NCBI GenBank assembly: GCA_030533225.1
Contig: JAUNJO010000008.1
Location: forward strand, 1 to 46,294
Length of the DNA stretch: 46,294 bases
DNA from: Eubacteriales bacterium
Lineage (GTDB): Bacteria > Bacillota > Clostridia > Oscillospirales > Acutalibacteraceae
Direction: 5' to 3'
Of the stretch, positions 1 to 8,938 are shown piece by piece. Position 1 is the first letter of the stretch. Each line of letters begins with the position of its first letter. The translations under genes and the position numbers were made by a program. The notes beneath the pieces are model-generated. The model ran no database searches, was not told the origin of the DNA, and was given only the letters and a program-made list of their open reading frames with translations.

Positions 1-1358
1 GTCATACCGCCGCGAACTGTAAGGATACCCTGAGAAGCCTTCATACCTGTGATATCCTCAGGTGAAGTCTCAAGACGAACAAGAACTACTTTCTCACCGC
101 GGTTGTTCCACTCTTCAGCGTCCTCAGCAGTAAATACAACCTTACCGCAAGCAGCACCGGGAGATGCGCCGAGACCCTTGCCTGCAGGAGTTGCAGCCTT
201 AAGTGCCTTAGCGTCGAACTGGGGATGGAGAAGTGTGTCGAGGTTTCTGGGATCGATCATGGCAACTGCCTTCTTCTCGTCGATCATACCCTCGTCTACG
301 AGATCGCAAGCGATCTTAAGAGCAGCCTTAGCTGTTCTCTTACCGTTTCTTGTCTGGAGCATGTAGAGCTTGCCTGCCTCAACGGTAAACTCCATGTCCT
401 GCATGTCTCTGTAGTGGTCCTCGAGGGTTGCGCAAACAGCAGTGAACTCTGCATAAGCCTCGGGGAACTTTTCTGCCATCTGAGCAATGGGCATAGGAGT
501 ACGAACGCCTGCAACAACGTCCTCGCCCTGTGCGTTTACAAGGAACTCACCCATAAGACCCTTTTCGCCTGTAGCGGGGTCACGGGTAAATGCAACACCG
601 GTACCGCAATCGTCACCCATGTTACCGAAAGCCATCATCTGAACATTAACTGCTGTACCCCATGAATAAGGAATATCGTTGTCACGGCGATAAACATTTG
701 CGCGGGGGTTGTCCCATGAACGGAAAACTGCCTCAACAGCACCCATGAGCTGCTCCTTGGGATCTGTGGGGAAGTCCTTGCCGATCTTGTTCTTGTACTC
801 AGCCTTGAACTGACCTGCGAGAGTCTTAAGATCCTCAGCGGTAAGCTCGATATCCTGAGTAACACCCTTTGCTTCCTTCATCTCGTCGATAAGCTGCTCA
901 AAGTACTTCTTACCGACTTCCATAACAACGTCGGAATACATCTGGATAAATCTTCTGTAGCAGTCCCAAGCCCAACGGGGATTGCCGGACTTCTCTGCCA
1001 TTACGTTAACAACGTCTTCGTTAAGACCAAGGTTGAGGATGGTATCCATCATACCGGGCATTGATGCTCTTGCACCGGAACGAACGGAAACAAGGAGAGG
1101 ATTCTCGAGGTCGCCGAACTTCTTGCCGGTGATACCCTCCATCTTCTCGATGTACTCCATGATTTCTGCCTGGATTTCGTCGTTGATCTTGCGACCGTCC
1201 TCATAATACTGTGTGCAAGCCTCTGTGGAAACAGTGAAACCCTGAGGAACAGGAAGACCAAGGCTGGTCATTTCTGCAAGGTTAGCACCCTTACCGCCGA
1301 GAAGCTCACGCATGTTTGCGTTACCCTCTGAGAAGAGGTAAACATACTTGTGGCCCAT
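1..1358 (-). CDS. ppdK: Pyruvate, phosphate dikinase, N-terminal part (cut by window edge)
   Basis: PPDK interconverts pyruvate + ATP + Pi and phosphoenolpyruvate + AMP + PPi in the cytoplasm; in anaerobes it often replaces pyruvate kinase. About 452 codons are visible, roughly the first half of a protein normally near 870-900 residues. The start at 1358 reads MGHKYVYLFSEGN and is preceded by a strong AGGAGG. The ATP-grasp nucleotide-binding domain follows, with GGKGANLAEM, SVRSGARASMPGMMDT and NPRWAWDCYRRF. The last residues in the window (ILTVRGGM) lie just before the TSHA phosphohistidine loop, so the swivelling His domain and the PEP domain are outside. The gene has its own promoter and is divergent from the glmU-prs operon. 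Family call is very secure; completeness cannot be judged. Confidence 0.97.
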   Translation of the reverse strand, partial: MGHKYVYLFSEGNANMRELLGGKGANLAEMTSLGLPVPQGFTVSTEACTQYYEDGRKINDEIQAEIMEYIEKMEGITGKKFGDLENPLLVSVRSGARASMPGMMDTILNLGLNEDVVNVMAEKSGNPRWAWDCYRRFIQMYSDVVMEVGKKYFEQLIDEMKEAKGVTQDIELTAEDLKTLAGQFKAEYKNKIGKDFPTDPKEQLMGAVEAVFRSWDNPRANVYRRDNDIPYSWGTAVNVQMMAFGNMGDDCGTGVAFTRDPATGEKGLMGEFLVNAQGEDVVAGVRTPMPIAQMAEKFPEAYAEFTAVCATLEDHYRDMQDMEFTVEAGKLYMLQTRNGKRTAKAALKIACDLVDEGMIDEKKAVAMIDPRNLDTLLHPQFDAKALKAATPAGKGLGASPGAACGKVVFTAEDAEEWNNRGEKVVLVRLETSPEDITGMKASQGILTVRGGM

Positions 1359-1453
1359 TGGAAAAACCTCCTAAAAAATATGTGATTATGCAGTCGGCAA
1401 CAAAAATTGCCCTGCTTTTTAGACACTTGAACCTATAATAAGCCCAGTCCTAA

Positions 1454-1470
1454 ATGGTATTATACCAAAT
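1454..1470 (-). promoter_or_regulatory. Probable ppdK promoter with extended -10
   Basis: Read on the minus strand, TATAAT (1464 down to 1459) is preceded by TGG, an extended -10 motif. No good -35 is present at 17 bp. The -10 lies in a near-perfect palindrome (TGGTATTATACCA, 1455-1467) that could double as an operator. The leader to the ATG at 1358 is about 95 nt and includes a small hairpin (1396-1400 with 1407-1411). The whole 1359-1685 gap holds only this, the opposing glmU promoter and A/T-rich DNA; I see no further gene or RNA in it. Confidence 0.5.
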
Positions 1471-1603
1471 CTAAAATGAAAATGCCATATTTTTTCAAAT
1501 TTATTTTGTCATAAAATGTTACCAATATTCAGGATTTCAAAAGAACAATTTGTTGAGTAGTTACAAAGATGATACTTTTTGGCACAATATCGCGAAAAAT
1601 ATC

Positions 1604-1634
1604 TTGAAAAATGAAGATTTTATGAGATAATAAT
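1604..1634 (+). promoter_or_regulatory. Probable sigma-A promoter of the glmU-prs operon
   Basis: TTGAAA at 1604-1609, an 18-bp spacer, then TAATAA at 1628-1633. A short leader follows with a 6-bp hairpin (TGCACC 1649-1654 / GGTGCA 1660-1665) and the GAAAGGA ribosome binding site ahead of the ATG at 1686. Confidence 0.5.
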
Positions 1635-1685
1635 TATAACTATTAGTCTGCACCGAAAGGGTGCATCACGAAAGGAACATATACC

Positions 1686-2435
1686 ATGAAAAAGAGCGCA
1701 ATTATCCTTGCAGGCGGCGAGGGCAAGAGAATGGGCAGCGACAAGCCTAAGACTCTCTGTGAAGTTTTGGGAAAACCCATGCTTTATTGGGTTTTGAGTG
1801 CTCTGAAAAAGGCTGATATTGATGATATTTGCATCGTCAAAGGCTACAAAAGTGAGTATATCGACGAGTATGTAAAAACTCTTCCTTTCGAGGTTGAAAC
1901 TGTGCTCCAGAGTGAGCGTCTCGGTACAGGTCACGCTGTTATGATGGCTGAAAAGTTCCTGGAGGACAGAGGCGGCTCGGTACTCATTCTCGGCGGCGAC
2001 GCACCTTTTGTGGATACCGATACCGTAAAGGACTCCATGCAGCAGCACATAAGCACTAATAGTTCGGCAACGGTTATCAGCGCAACAGTTGACGATGCGA
2101 CAGGCTACGGCAGAGTGGTGAGAAACGCCGACGGTTCTCTCAATGCTATCATCGAGCACAAGGACGCGGATGAGGAAATAAGAAAGATTAGCGAAATCAA
2201 CTCAGGCGCATATTGGTTTGAGGTAGAGGACCTTCTTTCTGTGCTTCACAAAATCACCTCCGACAACAAGGCAAACGAATATTATCTTCCGGACGCTTTG
2301 AAGCTTATCATCGGCTCAGGGAAAAAGGCAGGAGCGTACACCGCAAAGACTGCGGATGTTGCCTTGGGTGCAAACGACCCTGCACAGCTTGAGGAACTTA
2401 ATCAAATCGCCTTAAAAAAGGGTTACTGCTGCTGA
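1686..2435 (+). CDS. GlmU-type nucleotidyltransferase, uridyltransferase domain only
   Basis: Likely transfers UMP from UTP to GlcNAc-1-phosphate (UDP-GlcNAc synthesis) or to a related sugar phosphate. The 249 residues hold a complete GT-A/NTP-transferase fold: ILAGGEGKRMGSDKPKTL at residues 7-24, the LGTGHAV substrate loop, GGDAPF metal site, GYGRVV and EINSGAYWF. It stops where the left-handed beta-helix acetyltransferase of bifunctional GlmU (about 450 aa) would begin, and no beta-helix remnant follows before prs. Position before prs, pth and mfd matches the Bacillus glmU-prs-(ctc)-pth-mfd order and supports GlmU ancestry. GlcN-1-P acetylation must then come from elsewhere, or the substrate differs. 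The fold is certain; the exact substrate is inferred, so no symbol is given. Confidence 0.85.
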   Translation: MKKSAIILAGGEGKRMGSDKPKTLCEVLGKPMLYWVLSALKKADIDDICIVKGYKSEYIDEYVKTLPFEVETVLQSERLGTGHAVMMAEKFLEDRGGSVLILGGDAPFVDTDTVKDSMQQHISTNSSATVISATVDDATGYGRVVRNADGSLNAIIEHKDADEEIRKISEINSGAYWFEVEDLLSVLHKITSDNKANEYYLPDALKLIIGSGKKAGAYTAKTADVALGANDPAQLEELNQIALKKGYCC

Positions 2436-2461
2436 TTGACTATAGTACACTTTGGATTATC

Positions 2462-2537
2462 TCGGAAAAGAAGTTTCCGATTTAGTTGTTTTATAAATCA
2501 GGTCAATTTACTCTCGGTTGTTCAGAGTTAAATTGAC
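2462..2537 (+). other. Two stem-loops in the prs leader
   Basis: Within the 127-bp glmU-prs gap, TCGGAAA (2462-2468) pairs with TTTCCGA (2474-2480), and GTCAATTTACTCT (2502-2514) pairs with AGAGTTAAATTGAC (2524-2537) with one bulge. The second ends 26 nt before the prs start. Neither is followed by a clean U-run, so they look more like mRNA processing, stability or regulatory elements than terminators. Function unknown. Confidence 0.45.
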
Positions 2538-2562
2538 TAATTTCTAAAAAAGGGGAAAAAGT

Positions 2563-3519
2563 ATGATTTTTCACGGCAAGGACATCAAAATTTTTGCAGG
2601 TAACTCCAATCCCACGGTAGCACAGGGTATTGCAGGCTGTTTGGGATTACCTCTCGGCAAGAGCAGCTGCACAACATTCAGTGACGGCGAAATTTCCGTG
2701 TCACTTCAGGAGTCCGTCAGAGGCAGCGAATGTTTCATCGTTCAGTCAACCTCTACTCCGGTAAATGACAATCTCATGGAGCTTTTAATCATGATTGATG
2801 CTATGAAGCGTGCTTCTGCTGCATCTATCACAGCTGTTATGCCCTACTTCGGATACGCCCGTCAGGACCGTAAAGCAAAGGCAAGAGATCCGATTTCAGC
2901 AAAGCTTTGTGCTGATCTTATTACGGCAGCAGGTGCAGACAGAGTTCTCACCATGGACCTTCACGCAAATCAGATTCAGGGCTTCTTCAACATCCCTGTT
3001 GACCACCTTGTAGGTGCTCCCATGCTCGCCAACCACATGAAGAAGAAAATCGGCAAGAATTTCGATGACTATGTTGTAGTTTCTCCTGACCTCGGTTCGG
3101 TTACAAGGGCAAGAAACTTTGCCGCAAAAATCGGTTGCCCCATTGCAATTATTGATAAGAGACGTCAGAAGGCCAACGTTTCCGAAGTTATGAACATCAT
3201 CGGTGATGTTGAGGGCAAGAAGGCTATCCTCGTTGACGATATGATTGATACCGCAGGTACTCTCTGCAATGCCGCAAAGGCTATTATGGACAAGGGCTGC
3301 CAGGAGGTTTACGCTTGCGCTACTCACGCAGTACTCTCCGGCCCTGCTATTGAGAGAATCAAGAACAGCGTTATCAAAGAGCTCATCCTTCTTGATACAG
3401 TTCCGATTCCTGAGGAAAATATGCTTGACAAGTTTACAATTCTTCCTGTTGCTTCTGTTTTTGCCGAGGCTATCGAGAGAATTTATGCTGACAAGCCCGT
3501 ATCCACAATGGCTCTCTAA
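2563..3519 (+). CDS. prs: Ribose-phosphate pyrophosphokinase (PRPP synthetase)
   Basis: Makes PRPP from ribose-5-phosphate and ATP for purine, pyrimidine, NAD, histidine and tryptophan synthesis; a cytoplasmic hexamer. The 318-residue length is standard for bacterial class I enzymes. Visible family signatures are NDNLMELLIMIDA near residue 67, YFGYARQDRK (the ATP-binding flexible segment) around residue 97, the DLHANQIQGFF metal/ribose-5-P segment near 130, and the PRPP-binding loop VDDMIDTAGT near 225. The ATG at 2563 has AAAGGGGAAAA upstream. It follows the GlmU-type gene and is closed by a terminator at 3532-3570, so those two genes probably form one transcript. Confidence 0.98.
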   Translation: MIFHGKDIKIFAGNSNPTVAQGIAGCLGLPLGKSSCTTFSDGEISVSLQESVRGSECFIVQSTSTPVNDNLMELLIMIDAMKRASAASITAVMPYFGYARQDRKAKARDPISAKLCADLITAAGADRVLTMDLHANQIQGFFNIPVDHLVGAPMLANHMKKKIGKNFDDYVVVSPDLGSVTRARNFAAKIGCPIAIIDKRRQKANVSEVMNIIGDVEGKKAILVDDMIDTAGTLCNAAKAIMDKGCQEVYACATHAVLSGPAIERIKNSVIKELILLDTVPIPEENMLDKFTILPVASVFAEAIERIYADKPVSTMAL

Positions 3520-3531
3520 TCTTTGATTTTT

Positions 3532-3570
3532 ACAGGGGACGACGCTATGCCGTTCCCTGTGTTTTTCTTT
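3532..3570 (+). terminator. Rho-independent terminator after prs
   Basis: ACAGGG (3532-3537) pairs with CCCTGT (3555-3560), followed by GTTTTTCTTT. It ends 20 nt before the pth start, so pth-mfd must depend on readthrough or on an unrecognised promoter. Confidence 0.7.
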
Positions 3571-3590
3571 ATATATAAGGGTGATAACTT

Positions 3591-4187
3591 ATGTTTTTCG
3601 GTAAAAAATCATCAGGCGGCTCGGTGGAATATATTATTGTAGGCCTCGGTAATCCCGGCAGACAGTACGAAAACACCCGCCACAACGCAGGTTTTAATGC
3701 TCTTGACCGGCTTTGCGAAAAGTATGGGGTTAAGATGAACAAGATCCGCTTCAAATCCACCACAGGCGAATGCAGGATAGAGGGAAAGAAGTGCCTTCTT
3801 ATGAAACCCTCAACCTATATGAATAATTCCGGTCAGGCAGTGGTGGAGGCTATGAATTTCTACAAAATAGACCCCTCAAATGTTATTATAATATTTGATG
3901 ATATCTCTCTTGATGTGGGCAAGATGCGAATCCGTCAGAAAGGCTCCGACGGCGGCCACAACGGAATGAAGAACATCATCTATCTGAGTGGCTCGGATAT
4001 GTTTCCACGAATTAAGATAGGCGTGGGCAAAAAGCCTCATCCCGACTATGATTTGAAGGATTGGGTGCTTTCCCGGTTCTCAAATTCCGACGACAAACTC
4101 TTAGACGAAATCTACGATAATTGCGTATCTGCCTTGGAATATATGGTTTTGGGGGACATTCAAAAAGCAATGGCAAACTTCAACTGA
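3591..4187 (+). CDS. pth: Peptidyl-tRNA hydrolase
   Basis: Cleaves the ester bond of peptidyl-tRNAs that drop off ribosomes, recycling tRNA; cytoplasmic monomer. The Pth core IIVGLGNPGRQYENTRHNAG occupies residues 15-34, with the catalytic His in TRHNAG. KPSTYMNNSGQAV and the DDISLDVGKMRIR segment carrying the catalytic Asp are present, as is GSDGGHNGMKNI. The 198 residues include a short N-terminal extension (MFFGKKSSGGSVE) before the usual start; no better start with a ribosome site lies downstream, and AAGGGTGA sits before the ATG at 3591. Followed by mfd after 29 nt, as in Bacillus (spoVC-mfd). Confidence 0.97.
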   Translation: MFFGKKSSGGSVEYIIVGLGNPGRQYENTRHNAGFNALDRLCEKYGVKMNKIRFKSTTGECRIEGKKCLLMKPSTYMNNSGQAVVEAMNFYKIDPSNVIIIFDDISLDVGKMRIRQKGSDGGHNGMKNIIYLSGSDMFPRIKIGVGKKPHPDYDLKDWVLSRFSNSDDKLLDEIYDNCVSALEYMVLGDIQKAMANFN

Positions 4188-4216
4188 GTTTGAAGATATA
4201 ATTCTTAGGGGGAATT

Positions 4217-7200
4217 ATGAAATTTCTCTGTGACATGAGCCTCAAGTCAAAGGATTTCAAAAGACTTGATAAAGCTCTCAAAAAAGACCGTTGTGTTGCG
4301 GTGTCGGGACTGACACCCATTCACAAGGCGCACACTATTTATTCACTCTGTATTTCACGAAAATGCAGAGCTTTTTGCGTGGCTTCAGACGAGCGTGAAG
4401 CCACCCTGATGTCCGAGGACCTGACCTCTATGGGACTGAGTGTTGGGGTTTATCCCTACCGGGACTTTAATTTCAGAAATCTTGAGGGCTATTCAAGGGA
4501 GTATGAACATCAGAGACTTTCCGTGCTCACGGGAATTATCAGTGGTGAGCTTGACTGTGTAATAGCCTGCGTTGACGCGGCGGTGCAGTACACCGTACCT
4601 GTAGAAAGTCTCAAATCGGCAACACTGAGCCTCAAAGTCGGGGAGAGCGTAACGCTTGAGAAGTGCACAGAGGCCCTGACTCTTTTGGGTTATGAAAGAT
4701 GCGACCAGATTGAGGGTGTGGGTCAGTATTCCGTGAGAGGCGGAATCCTGGATTTCTTTTCTCCCGACAGCGAATACCCTGTGAGGGTTGAGTTTTGGGG
4801 CGACGAGGTGGACTCTGTGAGCTACTTCGACTTATCAACCCAAAGACGAACCGAAAACACGCAGGAAATAGTGCTTTCTCCCTCCACGGAGGTTTATATA
4901 AAAGATAGGGAAGAGCTTGCGGGAAAAATCGAGAAGAAAGCCGGACTTCTGCGCAGCGAAAGTACCGCAAAAGCAAAGGAAATCTTGCTTTCGGAAGCAG
5001 AGGATATCCGAAACGGTGTTCACCTATCAAGCATCGACAAATACATTGGGCTTGTTTATGAGGAAACAGCCACTTTGATTGACTATATTGACGATTCCTT
5101 CCTGTGCTTTATCTCTGAGGAAAGCACAGTGGAGGAAAAACTCAAATCTTCCATTTTCCGCTACAAAGAGGATATGGCGGACTATTTTGCCGAGGGCATT
5201 CTCTGCCGAGGTTTTGAGACTTTCTCTATTGATTACACTTCACTCCTTGAAAAACTGCAGAGCAACGGTGTTGTGTATCTGGATAATTTTACCCACGGAA
5301 GTCATCAGCTGCCACTTTCCGATTTCATTAGCTTCAGCGCCAAACAGCTTCCCGCACTTTCGGGTACTATAGGGGATTTCTGTGAGGAACTTAAGGGAAT
5401 TGATTTCTCGAAGAGCATAGTTGTTCTTCTGTGCTATACCGAAAAGGCGGCCGCTAATATTGCCTCGGTGCTCTGCGAAAAAGGTTTTCCTGCAAAGGTG
5501 TGCAAAGAAGATGAACTTCTCAATTTCGGCAAGATAAATGTGTTTGCCGGCACACTCTCCTACGGCATGGAGTACAGCCGTGACAACTTTTACATTTTTA
5601 CACAGGGCAAACACGATTTACCTAAAAAGCAAAAGAGAAAACTCTCGAAAAACGCACAGCAGATTTACAGCCTTTCCGATTTAGCCGTAGGCGACTATGT
5701 GGTTCACACTACTCATGGAATCGGTATCTTTGAGGGTATCAATAAGATAGATACCCACGGAATAGTTAAGGATTACATCAAGATAAGCTATGCCAAGGGC
5801 GACGCTTTGTATGTGCCTGTCACTCAGCTGGACCTTGTGGCAAAGTATATAGGCCCTCGGGAAAATTCCTCGGTAAAACTCAGCCGTTTAGGTGGAGGCG
5901 ATTGGCAAAAAGCCAAAACCCGAGTAAAATCTGCCGTCAAGGATATGGCGAAGGAGCTTATGGCTCTCTACAGTGCCCGTATGAACGCAGAAGGCTTTGC
6001 TTTTTCGGGAGACGGCGAGTGGCAGCGAGATTTTGAAATGGGCTTTGAATACGAGGAAACCCCGGACCAGCTTCGTTGTGTGGAAGAGATTAAGGCTGAT
6101 ATGCAGCGCAAGGCGCCTATGGACAGACTTCTCTGCGGTGATGTAGGCTTCGGCAAAACCGAGGTAGCTCTTCGTGCCGCATTCAAGTGCATCTGCGATT
6201 CAAAGCAGTGTGCACTTCTTTGCCCCACAACAATCCTTGCCTGGCAGCATTATCAGACAATTCTAAAGAGGTTTGAGACATACCCTGTGAGAGTGGAACT
6301 TCTTTCGCGTTTTCGAAAACCCGCAGAGAGAAAGGCTATAATCGAAAAACTCAAGCGGGGCGAGATAGATATGGTGGTGGGTACTCACCGCCTTGTTCAA
6401 AAGGACGTGGAATTTCGGGATTTGGGACTTGTGATTATCGACGAGGAACAACGCTTCGGAGTTGCCCACAAGGAGAGACTGAAGGAACTTTATAAGAATA
6501 TTGATGTACTGACACTCTCTGCAACCCCGATTCCCAGAACGCTGAATATGGCGTTAAGCGGAATCCGTGATTTGTCTGTCTTGGAGGAAGCCCCCGAGAA
6601 CCGCTTTCCTGTGCAGACCTATGTTTTGGAGCACGAAACCGGCATAATCAACGATGCCATACGAAAGGAACTTAGACGGGGAGGTCAGGTTTTCTACCTT
6701 CACAACAATGTTGACACCATTGCGGGAAAAGCTGCAAGAATTCAGCAGGACATTCCCGAGGCACAGGTTGGTATAGGTCACGGCAAAATGTCCGAAAGCG
6801 AGCTTTCTGCCGTTTGGCGGGATATGATTGAGCAGAAGATAAATGTGCTTGTGTGTACCACTATTATCGAAACGGGCGTTGATGTTCCCAATGCCAATAC
6901 GCTAATCATCGAAAACGCGGACAAATTCGGACTTTCCCAGCTTCATCAGCTCAGGGGACGAGTGGGTCGCTCCAACAGGCGAGCCTTTGCTTATCTCACC
7001 TTTACAAGAGGCAAGGTGCTTTCCGAAATCTCTCAAAAACGCTTAACCGCTATCCGCGAATTCACCGAGTTCGGCTCCGGCATGAAGATAGCAATGCGTG
7101 ACTTGGAGCTTCGCGGTGCAGGTTCGGTCCTTGGGGGCAGTCAGCACGGTCACATGGAGGATGTAGGCTACGATATGTACCTGAAGCTTCTCGACAGTGC

Positions 7201-7675
7201 TGTCAGAGAGGAGAGGGGCGAGGCGGTTTCACAGCATGAGGAAAAGGACTGCCTTATTGATATTGCGGTGGTTTCCCACATTCCCGAAAGCTACATCGAG
7301 AGTCTGTCTTTAAGACTTGATGTGTATAAGCTGATTGCAGATATAAAAACCTCCGAGGATGCGTCCGATGTGATTGACGAGCTTCTGGACCGCTTCGGAG
7401 ATATACCGAAATCGGTTATGGGACTTATCGACATTGCGCTTATCCGTAACCGGGCAGCATCCATGGGCATCTACGAGATTAAGCAGAACGAAAACAATCT
7501 GCTCCTCTATGTGAAGGATATCAAAAATCCCGATGTTGTTGCTCTTGTGAGCGCTCATTTGGGTGACGCCTTGCTCTCGGCAGGAAACAAGCCCTATATT
7601 TCCTACCGAATGAAGCAGAAGCACGAACCGTTGTCGGCACTTAAGGAGCTGTTTTCGGAGAAATCTGATAATTAG
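4217..7675 (+). CDS. mfd: Transcription-repair coupling factor Mfd
   Basis: An ATP-driven DNA translocase that removes RNA polymerase stalled at lesions and recruits UvrA, starting transcription-coupled repair. At 1152 residues it has the full family length. Order of parts: UvrB-homology domains with GVGQYSVRGGILDFF near residue 175; the RNAP-interaction Tudor-like domain starting at AVGDYVVHTTHGIGIF near 494; the helicase motor with Walker A GDVGFGKTE at 641-649, DEEQ at 742-745, SATPIPRTL and QLRGRVGRS; and the C-terminal TRCF domain. The ribosome site AGGGGGAA precedes the ATG at 4217. It shares the window with uvrC, another excision repair gene. The call is secure. Confidence 0.98.
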   Translation: MKFLCDMSLKSKDFKRLDKALKKDRCVAVSGLTPIHKAHTIYSLCISRKCRAFCVASDEREATLMSEDLTSMGLSVGVYPYRDFNFRNLEGYSREYEHQRLSVLTGIISGELDCVIACVDAAVQYTVPVESLKSATLSLKVGESVTLEKCTEALTLLGYERCDQIEGVGQYSVRGGILDFFSPDSEYPVRVEFWGDEVDSVSYFDLSTQRRTENTQEIVLSPSTEVYIKDREELAGKIEKKAGLLRSESTAKAKEILLSEAEDIRNGVHLSSIDKYIGLVYEETATLIDYIDDSFLCFISEESTVEEKLKSSIFRYKEDMADYFAEGILCRGFETFSIDYTSLLEKLQSNGVVYLDNFTHGSHQLPLSDFISFSAKQLPALSGTIGDFCEELKGIDFSKSIVVLLCYTEKAAANIASVLCEKGFPAKVCKEDELLNFGKINVFAGTLSYGMEYSRDNFYIFTQGKHDLPKKQKRKLSKNAQQIYSLSDLAVGDYVVHTTHGIGIFEGINKIDTHGIVKDYIKISYAKGDALYVPVTQLDLVAKYIGPRENSSVKLSRLGGGDWQKAKTRVKSAVKDMAKELMALYSARMNAEGFAFSGDGEWQRDFEMGFEYEETPDQLRCVEEIKADMQRKAPMDRLLCGDVGFGKTEVALRAAFKCICDSKQCALLCPTTILAWQHYQTILKRFETYPVRVELLSRFRKPAERKAIIEKLKRGEIDMVVGTHRLVQKDVEFRDLGLVIIDEEQRFGVAHKERLKELYKNIDVLTLSATPIPRTLNMALSGIRDLSVLEEAPENRFPVQTYVLEHETGIINDAIRKELRRGGQVFYLHNNVDTIAGKAARIQQDIPEAQVGIGHGKMSESELSAVWRDMIEQKINVLVCTTIIETGVDVPNANTLIIENADKFGLSQLHQLRGRVGRSNRRAFAYLTFTRGKVLSEISQKRLTAIREFTEFGSGMKIAMRDLELRGAGSVLGGSQHGHMEDVGYDMYLKLLDSAVREERGEAVSQHEEKDCLIDIAVVSHIPESYIESLSLRLDVYKLIADIKTSEDASDVIDELLDRFGDIPKSVMGLIDIALIRNRAASMGIYEIKQNENNLLLYVKDIKNPDVVALVSAHLGDALLSAGNKPYISYRMKQKHEPLSALKELFSEKSDN

Positions 7676-7695
7676 GTGATTTTTTGCGATTATTG

Positions 7696-7724
7696 TTGAA
7701 ATTTTGTGAATAATTGTGTATAAT
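7696..7724 (+). promoter_or_regulatory. Sigma-A promoter of the lipoprotein gene
   Basis: TTGAAA (7696-7701), 17-bp spacer, TATAAT (7719-7724), 35 bp before the GTG start at 7759. This separates the accessory secreted genes from the housekeeping mfd operon. Confidence 0.8.
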
Positions 7725-7758
7725 ACTTTGGTATTAATAACGGAAAGAAGGTTTACCC

Positions 7759-8922
7759 GTGAGAAACCTCAAAAAAATATTATCAGTAACACTTGTTATG
7801 CTTATGGTGCTTTCATTAGGCGCCTGTTCCTCTGTACCCAAGACTCTTTCTGAGCAGTGGAGCTATAAAACCGCCTATGCCGAGTATGACGCAGGTGTTT
7901 ATCTGTTTGCGCTTTTCACAGCCTACGACCGTGCTTACGGTATTATTTCCGACGCAGAGGGCGACGATTTCGACAGCGAAGCTTCTATTATGGATGTCCG
8001 GAGCACTTTTGATGAAACCGACGAGGTTTTTGTGTGCAGGGACTGGATTGTTAAGGAAGCCGACACAATCACACGAAATCTTATAGCTATGGATTTAGCA
8101 CTTGAGAAATACGGCATTGAGCTTGACCCTCAGGTTGTTGAAAATGCACGGGAACAGGCAAAGATAGATTGGTATTTAGGCCCTTACTACTTTGATTACG
8201 GCCCTGAATATTCCACTCCTTACGAAAGCGTGTTCGGTAAGTTCGGAATATCCTTTGACAGTTATTTCCTTTCAAGTGTAAACCTTGCAAATGTTAAGCA
8301 GGAGGCACTTTTCAGCCATCTTTACGGCAAGGGCGGTGAAATGGAAGTAAGTGAAAAGGATGTTGAGAAGTATTTTGCCGATAACTACACAAGCTATTCT
8401 TACTTCACTCTTCCCCTGTTTACAACAACAATGGACGAATCCGGCTCGAATGTTCAGGTTCCCCTTAAGGACAGCGAATTAGGAGTTGTCAAAGAAGTTT
8501 TAACCGCATACACCAAGCTTATCAACGAGGAAAACGCAAGCTTTGAACAGGTTGTCGAGAGCTACAAAAAGTACGCGAAGATTACAGACGACCCCTCTAC
8601 CGACAGCATTGAGGATTTGTCACGCAATACCTCCTTGCCCCAAGAGGTTATTGATAAGCTTGAATCTATGAAGGATAATAAGGCTTCTGTTGTCTACACC
8701 GGAGAAGACAACAGTCAGGTTGCGTATTTTGTATGTAAACATACTCTTGCGGATTCTGCCGATGATTACCTGGGTGACGAAGTTAACCGCAATCAAATTC
8801 TCAAAAGTATGAAAGGTGAGGATTTTTACGATTATCTTATGGCTCTCACCGATGCGGTTGAGTGTCAGGTGAACACCGGGTATATCGAAAAATGTGACCC
8901 GAAAATGTTTGAAGAAAAGTAA
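7759..8922 (+). CDS. Lipoprotein, SurA/PrsA-like foldase without a recognisable parvulin core
   Basis: A 387-residue membrane-anchored extracytoplasmic lipoprotein. Residues 1-23 form a lipoprotein signal (MRNLKKILSV..., lipobox LGAC with Cys23). The mature part is acidic and helical. DLALEKYGIELDPQVVENA near residue 113 and VSEKDVEKYFADNYTSYSYFTLPLF near residue 195 recall the end of a SurA-type chaperone domain and the beginning of a PPIase domain, but I cannot find the conserved parvulin motifs; the family link is an inference. The start is GTG with GAAAGAAGG upstream and its own promoter. It lies 16 nt ahead of a second secreted protein, so they are probably co-expressed. A role in folding exported proteins is possible but unproven. 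Confidence 0.75.
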   Translation: MRNLKKILSVTLVMLMVLSLGACSSVPKTLSEQWSYKTAYAEYDAGVYLFALFTAYDRAYGIISDAEGDDFDSEASIMDVRSTFDETDEVFVCRDWIVKEADTITRNLIAMDLALEKYGIELDPQVVENAREQAKIDWYLGPYYFDYGPEYSTPYESVFGKFGISFDSYFLSSVNLANVKQEALFSHLYGKGGEMEVSEKDVEKYFADNYTSYSYFTLPLFTTTMDESGSNVQVPLKDSELGVVKEVLTAYTKLINEENASFEQVVESYKKYAKITDDPSTDSIEDLSRNTSLPQEVIDKLESMKDNKASVVYTGEDNSQVAYFVCKHTLADSADDYLGDEVNRNQILKSMKGEDFYDYLMALTDAVECQVNTGYIEKCDPKMFEEK

Positions 8923-8938
8923 GTAGGAGGCGTTATTT

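Noticed and set aside
225..665. Plus-strand open frame of 146 codons opposite ppdK
   Set aside because: It mirrors the codon structure of the well-supported ppdK on the other strand and has no ribosome site.
1620..2159. Minus-strand open frame of 179 codons opposite the GlmU-type gene
   Set aside because: Complement of a certain coding region, no domain, no ribosome site.
4632..5030. Minus-strand open frame of 132 codons inside mfd
   Set aside because: Composition is Arg/Ser/Pro-rich shadow; mfd is intact on the other strand.
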